Assembly (NCBI GenBank): GCA_964449175.1
Contig: CAYUYH010000094.1
Location: 1-9,721 of the forward strand
Length of the DNA stretch: 9,721 nucleotides
Direction: 5' to 3'
From: CAYUYH01 sp964449175
GTDB taxonomy: Bacteria > Planctomycetota > Phycisphaerae > SM23-33
How positions within the stretch are numbered: position 1 is the first letter of the stretch; the number at the start of each line of letters is the position of its first letter. The notes beneath the pieces were generated by a model. It was not told the DNA's origin, did not search any database, and saw only the letters and a program-made list of their open reading frames with translations. The position numbers were made by a program, and so were the translations under genes. Of this stretch, positions 6,384-9,721 are shown in pieces.

Positions 6384-6423
6384 AAGAAAAGCAGACCTGG
6401 CGGGGGGGGACCAGATCTGCTTT
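6384..6423 (-). terminator. Intrinsic terminator hairpin with U-tract and C8 loop
   Basis: On the minus strand an 8-bp stem (AAAGCAGA, 6423-6416, with TCTGCTTT, 6395-6388), one mismatch and a further 4-bp stem close on a 10-nt loop containing eight C residues. The downstream arm runs into TTTTCTT (6390-6384), a good U-tract for this GC-rich genome. It would end the predicted small RNA and would also stop readthrough from comEC, whose stop codon is about 110 bp upstream. Confidence 0.75.
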
Positions 6424-6461
6424 CTTCTGGTTGGACCGGCAAAGGGGGAAAAGCCAGTCCA
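6384..6461 (-). ncRNA. Predicted small RNA or attenuator leader with two C-rich loops (about 78 nt)
   Basis: From the predicted start near 6461, almost the whole transcript folds into two consecutive stem-loops. Hairpin A pairs TGGTGGACTGGC (6464-6453) with GCCGGTCCAACCA (6440-6428), with one mismatch and one bulge, around a 12-nt loop of U4C5U3. Its outermost pairs lie at or just before the start, depending on where it falls. Hairpin B is the terminator with the C8 loop. No ORF with a ribosome binding site fits inside. C-rich single-stranded loops are the seed type used by several known small RNAs (for example FsrA, RsaE) against G-rich Shine-Dalgarno regions. The competing reading is a 5' leader of the glycosyltransferase, whose ATG is 140 bp past the U-tract. 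CCAGA (6430-6426) could pair instead with TCTGG (6415-6411), a weak antiterminator possibility. Confidence 0.5.
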
Positions 6462-6467
6462 CCAAAA

Positions 6468-6496
6468 AGTCTAGTGCCGCCCGCACTGCCTGTCAA
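6468..6496 (-). promoter_or_regulatory. Strong sigma-70-like promoter directly after comEC
   Basis: On the minus strand a perfect TTGACA (6496-6491), a 17-bp spacer and TAGACT (6473-6468, four of six consensus positions, including the TA and the final T) form the best promoter in the window. It starts 36 bp after the comEC stop codon. The predicted start is about 6461, just as the first hairpin of the small RNA begins. It would drive the small RNA and, if the terminator is passed, the glycosyltransferase. Confidence 0.65.
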
Positions 6497-6531
6497 CCCA
6501 AAAAGCTTCGGCCATATGTCCGGCGGCACGA

Positions 6532-9054
6532 TCAGTCGCGCATGGTGCGGGTCTCGACGCCGCCGGCGCCGAATCGGACCTGGATCCAGCCGTGCCGCGC
6601 GGTCGAGTAGTACCGCCGCGTCCGCCGCAGCCGGTCGAAGAACGCCCGCGGATAGTCGGCGCCCGCCGGCCCGTGCGGCTCGGCCGAGCTGCTGGTCAGC
6701 ACGTACTTCGGCTCGACGGCCGCGACGAACTCCTCCAGCGTCGGCTGCCAGGAGCCGTGATGCGGCAGCACAAGCACGTCGGCGGCGACCCCGCCCGAGG
6801 CCGCCAGGGCCGACTGACCGGCCTGCTCGATATCGCCGGGCAGCAGCACGCTCGCGTCGTCGCAGGTGATTCGCAGCACCAGTGAGGAGTCGTTGGCCGA
6901 GAGACCCTCCGCCCCCCGCGGCGGCCAGAGCACCTCCACGGAAGTCCGCTCGTCCAGGCGTATATGATCGCCGGCGGCCAGCCGCCTGAGGGGCACGCCG
7001 CGGCGGTCGAGCAGCTCCAGCAGCCGTCTGTCGGCGGCGGGCCAGTCACCGGGCGAGGGCGTTCGGCCGAACTGCTCGTTGACGATCGCTGCGGCCAGGC
7101 CGTCGGCGCGGACCAGCTCGCCGACGGCGTTGAAATGATCGGTGTTGGCGTGCGATACAAACGCCAACGTCGGCGAGGGCAGCCGCTTATGTCGCAGGAA
7201 CGGGCCGAGCGCCTGGGAGTACGCGTCGAGGCCGCTTCGCGTGCCCGCGTCGAAGATGTACGTCCGCCCCGACGGCGTGCGGAGGACGACGCACTGCCCG
7301 GCGCCGACGGCAAGGACGTTCAGCTCGGCCCGGTCCGGCGGCGGGGCCGTCCGCTGCGTGTGGACGGTGGCCACGGCAAGAGCCGCCACTGCCAGGCCCG
7401 CCCACAGCCTGCCCCGGCGCAGTCGCCCCGCCAGCAGGATCGCCGCGCCCGTGGCGTAGCACAGCACCACCCAGCCGACGCCGACGTCGCGCAGTTGAAG
7501 GCTGATGCCCGGCAGCCGACCCACCGCCTCGACGATTCCCGCCAACACGTCAGCCGACCGCGCCGCAAGCCGCCCGACTGCGTACGCCAGGTTCGGCATC
7601 GGCCAGGCCAGCGCCAGTGAGACGTAGCCGGGCACGAGCACCGCCGCCACCGGCACGAGCAGCAGCGCGCTGAGCGGCGCGGCGTAAGGGCTGAAGAAGT
7701 GGAAATGATAGGCCACCAGCGGCGCCGAGACGCCGTAGGCGATGATCACCATCGCGACCAGGTCCATCGCCCAGTTGGCCGCGGTGTAGTGCAGCCAGCG
7801 CGCGACGCGTTGGTCGCCCCGGAAGACCATCAGCCCGCGCCGCCGCAGCCAGCGCCCGAAGATAAGCTGCCTCGCCCCGCCGCGGAGCACGAGCAGCCCG
7901 GTCACGATGCCGAAGCTGAGCTGGAAGCCGGCCGAGAACAGGTCGTTCGGCTCGATCAGCAGGATGATGATCGCCGCGGCGGCCAGGGCATTGAGCGCCG
8001 CGCACCTCCTGCCGGCGATCGTCGCGACGCACAGCGCCGCGGCCATGATCGCCGACCGGAGCAGCGGCGCGCGGCTCTGCGCGAGCGTCATGTACGCGGC
8101 CAGCACCACCAGCACGACGGCTGCCGCCTTGCGCGGCGACAGCGCCGCCAAGCGGCATATCAGATACACCAGCCCCAGGAACACGCCCAGGTGCAGGCCT
8201 GAGATGCTGAGGTAGTGGGCGATGCCCGCTCGCATCATCGTGCGGTTCAGGCTCCGCAGGGCCGGCGCCCGCTCGCCGGTGATCAGTGCGTTGAGCAGTT
8301 GCCCGGCGCGCTCGTCGCCGGCCTCGGCCAGGTGTCGCCGGGCGGCCGAGCGGACCTGCCAGTAGGCCCGCCCGCACCAGCCGCTCGGGCCGTCGGCGAG
8401 GATGCTCACACCATCGACGCCCGGGACGGTCATGCGGGCCGGCGTGTGGTTGGCCCTGGCGGCGGCGGACCAGTCATGTTGGCCGGGGTTGTTCGGCCCG
8501 CGGACGCGCCCCAGCCAGCCGACCGCCTCGACTATCTGCCCGGCGGCCAGGCGGTCGTCGCCCTGGCGGATCGTCACGGCGAGAAGGCCGCTTGCCGGCA
8601 ACCAGCCGGCGCCGGCCTTGATCGCCCGGGCCCGCATGACCATCTGCGTGCGCGGCGGGCGGCGATAGCCGAACTCCGGCGGCGGGTCGTCGGCATAGAT
8701 CGCCGGCGTGGTCACGATCTGCCCGCGGACGGTGGCCAGGATGTCCCCACCAGCGGTGTAGGTGACGATATCGCCAGCGGCGACGGCGAAGTAGCCCAGG
8801 TGCGCGTGTACGGCGGCGAAGCAGACCAGCGCCGCCGCGACCGCCACTGCCGCCAGCGCCCGCAACCCCGGCCTGGCCAGGGCAACCGCGCAGACAGCCA
8901 CCGCCGCGGCGCCCACGACAGCCCACAGCCCCGCCGGCAGCGCCGCCACCCGACCGGCCAGGATCCCAGCCATCACGCACATAGCCGCCGCCACCAGCGG
9001 CGCTCGGTGCAACCGCCCGCCAAGGGCCGACTTGACGCCCCGCACCTGTCGCAT
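6532..9054 (-). CDS. comEC: ComEC/Rec2-family DNA-uptake channel protein
   Basis: ComEC forms the inner-membrane channel that imports single-stranded DNA during natural transformation. The 840-residue protein shows the family order: N-terminal membrane helices (about 18-36, 42-60 and 64-82), a soluble OB-like DUF4131 region (about 95-215), the polytopic Competence domain (about 245-545) and a C-terminal metallo-beta-lactamase-like domain (about 575-825). Competence signatures are HYLSISGLHLG (280-290) and PNDLFSAGFQLSFG (369-382). The last domain has FDAG (601-604), SHANTDH (634-640), LLPGD (737-741) and LPHHGS (763-768). In typical ComEC the H-x-D-x-D-H ligands are expected; here the first D is N637, and the usual GQGD is GAGQ (584-587). 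The ATG at 9054 lacks a Shine-Dalgarno. It stands alone and divergent from csrA, with no comEA nearby. Confidence 0.92.
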   Translation of the reverse strand: MRQVRGVKSALGGRLHRAPLVAAAMCVMAGILAGRVAALPAGLWAVVGAAAVAVCAVALARPGLRALAAVAVAAALVCFAAVHAHLGYFAVAAGDIVTYTAGGDILATVRGQIVTTPAIYADDPPPEFGYRRPPRTQMVMRARAIKAGAGWLPASGLLAVTIRQGDDRLAAGQIVEAVGWLGRVRGPNNPGQHDWSAAARANHTPARMTVPGVDGVSILADGPSGWCGRAYWQVRSAARRHLAEAGDERAGQLLNALITGERAPALRSLNRTMMRAGIAHYLSISGLHLGVFLGLVYLICRLAALSPRKAAAVVLVVLAAYMTLAQSRAPLLRSAIMAAALCVATIAGRRCAALNALAAAAIIILLIEPNDLFSAGFQLSFGIVTGLLVLRGGARQLIFGRWLRRRGLMVFRGDQRVARWLHYTAANWAMDLVAMVIIAYGVSAPLVAYHFHFFSPYAAPLSALLLVPVAAVLVPGYVSLALAWPMPNLAYAVGRLAARSADVLAGIVEAVGRLPGISLQLRDVGVGWVVLCYATGAAILLAGRLRRGRLWAGLAVAALAVATVHTQRTAPPPDRAELNVLAVGAGQCVVLRTPSGRTYIFDAGTRSGLDAYSQALGPFLRHKRLPSPTLAFVSHANTDHFNAVGELVRADGLAAAIVNEQFGRTPSPGDWPAADRRLLELLDRRGVPLRRLAAGDHIRLDERTSVEVLWPPRGAEGLSANDSSLVLRITCDDASVLLPGDIEQAGQSALAASGGVAADVLVLPHHGSWQPTLEEFVAAVEPKYVLTSSSAEPHGPAGADYPRAFFDRLRRTRRYYSTARHGWIQVRFGAGGVETRTMRD

Positions 9055-9070
9055 AGGCCGGCGATTCTAG

Positions 9071-9084
9071 GCCCGCCGGCGGGC
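9071..9084. other. 14-bp perfect GC palindrome just upstream of comEC
   Basis: GCCCGCCGGCGGGC is a perfect palindrome centred about 23 bp upstream of the comEC ATG, in the 196-bp divergent gap shared with csrA. It could be an operator or a hairpin in the comEC leader that affects translation start, which lacks a visible Shine-Dalgarno. GC-only palindromes also arise by chance in DNA this rich in G and C. Confidence 0.3.
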
Positions 9085-9250
9085 ATTTGCCAGACCCGCC
9101 CCACGCCGGCTGCCAAACTCAGGATTTCCCTTAAACTTGTTCACTCTTCCACTTGGCTTTGACGATATACACACAAGTCGGCGCCCGCGTGCGCCGTGTC
9201 GGCCGGGCGACGGGGCCGCCTTGCCTGCGACTCCACGGAAGGAGCCGAGG

Positions 9251-9514
9251 ATGCTGGTACTATCGAGACAGCGTGACGAATCCATAATGATCGGCGACGA
9301 CGTCGAGATCACGATCGTCGATATCCGGGGGGAGAAGGTCCGCCTGGGCATAAACGCCCCGCCCCACGTGCCTGTCCACCGCAAGGAGGTCTACGAGGCC
9401 ATCAAGCGCGAGAAGCAGGCCGCTGCCGGTGGCGGCGAGCCGGGCCACGTCCAGTCGCTGGCCAAGAGGAAGCCCCCCACGCCCCCGCCGGCCAAGGACG
9501 AGCCAAACACGTAG
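9251..9514 (+). CDS. csrA: CsrA, carbon storage regulator (RNA-binding)
   Basis: CsrA is a small homodimeric protein that binds GGA motifs in mRNA leaders, often over the Shine-Dalgarno sequence, and changes translation or stability of mRNAs for carbon flow, motility and surface growth. The 87-residue product begins MLVLSRQRDESIMIGDD, and has EITIVDIRGEKVRLGINAP at 19-37 and VHRKEVYEAI at 42-51. The RNA-contacting residues L4, R6 and R44 are kept. After the core (about residue 55) comes a tail of some 32 residues rich in G, K and P that is longer than in short CsrA proteins. The start has AAGGAG 6 bases upstream of the ATG. It is alone on the plus strand; no fliW or flagellar gene is adjacent here. 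Confidence 0.96.
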   Translation: MLVLSRQRDESIMIGDDVEITIVDIRGEKVRLGINAPPHVPVHRKEVYEAIKREKQAAAGGGEPGHVQSLAKRKPPTPPPAKDEPNT

Positions 9515-9518
9515 TCCC

Positions 9519-9538
9519 GCCGTCGCCGCCGCGACGGC
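9519..9538 (+). terminator. Stem-loop just after csrA, possible terminator
   Basis: GCCGTCGC and GCGACGGC pair perfectly over 8 bp around a 4-nt CGCC loop, starting 4 bases after the csrA stop codon. No U-tract follows, so termination is uncertain. Position and stem strength fit a U-less terminator or a 3'-end protecting hairpin. Confidence 0.4.
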
Positions 9539-9629
9539 CGCCCTGTTCCATCCACTTCCTGAGCCTTCCACGCACCGTTCCCGCGCCGCGCTCGCCCGCT
9601 GCCCTCGCCGCCAGCCGCCAGCAACGGGT

Positions 9630-9658
9630 TTGGCCAACGCGGACTGGCCCGCTATAAT
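9630..9658 (+). promoter_or_regulatory. Rightward promoter for a gene beyond the window
   Basis: TTGGCC (9630-9635) and a perfect TATAAT (9653-9658) are 17 bp apart on the plus strand, predicting a start near 9665. GGCCA (9632-9636) and TGGCC (9645-9649) form an inverted repeat overlapping the -35 and the spacer, a possible operator. The leader ends with AGGAAAGG (9708-9715) at the window edge, a good Shine-Dalgarno, so a start codon is expected within a few bases past 9721. It also contains AGGA, which could be a CsrA contact. Confidence 0.5.
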
Positions 9659-9721
9659 GGCCGCGAAGTCGCTGCTATGCCGTGCTGACATCGTGGTTTC
9701 AGGGGCCAGGAAAGGTATCAG

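Noticed and set aside
6245..6529. N-terminal extension of the glycosyltransferase to 470 residues
   Set aside because: The extension has no homologous feel, would cover the promoter, both C-rich hairpins and the terminator, and GT4 enzymes normally start at the ICQLL-type strand reached from 6244.
8215..9162. A 315-codon plus-strand open frame opposite comEC
   Set aside because: It is antisense to well-conserved ComEC motifs, with no recognisable domain.
9137..9171. Possible csrA promoter with TATACA at 9166-9171
   Set aside because: The nearest -35-like TTGTTC is 23 bp away, and TTGACG at 9159-9164 has no -10 at a usable distance, so the csrA promoter cannot be placed.
1..9721. CRISPR array, prophage, insertion sequence, tRNA or rRNA
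   Set aside because: I found no spaced repeats, transposase, integrase, terminal repeats or tRNA-type motifs on either strand.

Overview
The window is very GC-rich bacterial DNA with tightly packed genes and no rRNA, tRNA, insertion sequence or CRISPR array. The gene content is chromosomal. It comprises the front end of a division and cell wall (dcw) cluster, a GT4 glycosyltransferase, a ComEC/Rec2 DNA-uptake channel and the RNA-binding regulator CsrA. The GC-rich style, the LysM protein inside the dcw cluster and the divergent FtsL and ComEC suggest a planctomycete of the Phycisphaerae type or a related PVC lineage. That assignment is inference from style, not from a marker gene.

Region 1 (about 4860 down to 1, minus strand) is one probable operon: mraZ, two small unrecognised ORFs, rsmH, a membrane-anchored double-LysM protein, an FtsL-like protein and ftsI (a class B penicillin-binding protein). 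Gaps are 16 to 40 bp, or 4-bp stop/start overlaps around the small ORFs. mraZ is preceded by GGGA boxes in a 10-bp register that resemble MraZ operator sites, overlapping a weak promoter. Beyond ftsI the last 110 bases hold GC-rich hairpins and no recognisable next gene. RsmH methylates 16S rRNA. FtsL and FtsI belong to the septal peptidoglycan synthase, and the LysM protein probably binds the wall near it.

Region 2 (5117 to 9054, minus strand) holds a GT4 glycosyltransferase and comEC as separate units. Between them is the most interesting structure in the window. Just after the comEC stop lies a near-consensus promoter (TTGACA, 17 bp, TAGACT). It is followed at once by two stem-loops with strikingly C-rich loops, the second ending in a U-tract. 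This predicts a terminated RNA of about 78 nt: either a stand-alone small RNA with C-rich loops or a leader/attenuator for the glycosyltransferase.

Region 3 (9055 to 9721, plus strand) holds csrA, divergent from comEC, with a good ribosome binding site and a proline-rich tail. After it comes a perfect -10 promoter reading rightward out of the window, with a Shine-Dalgarno-like sequence at the very edge, so another plus-strand gene probably starts just outside.
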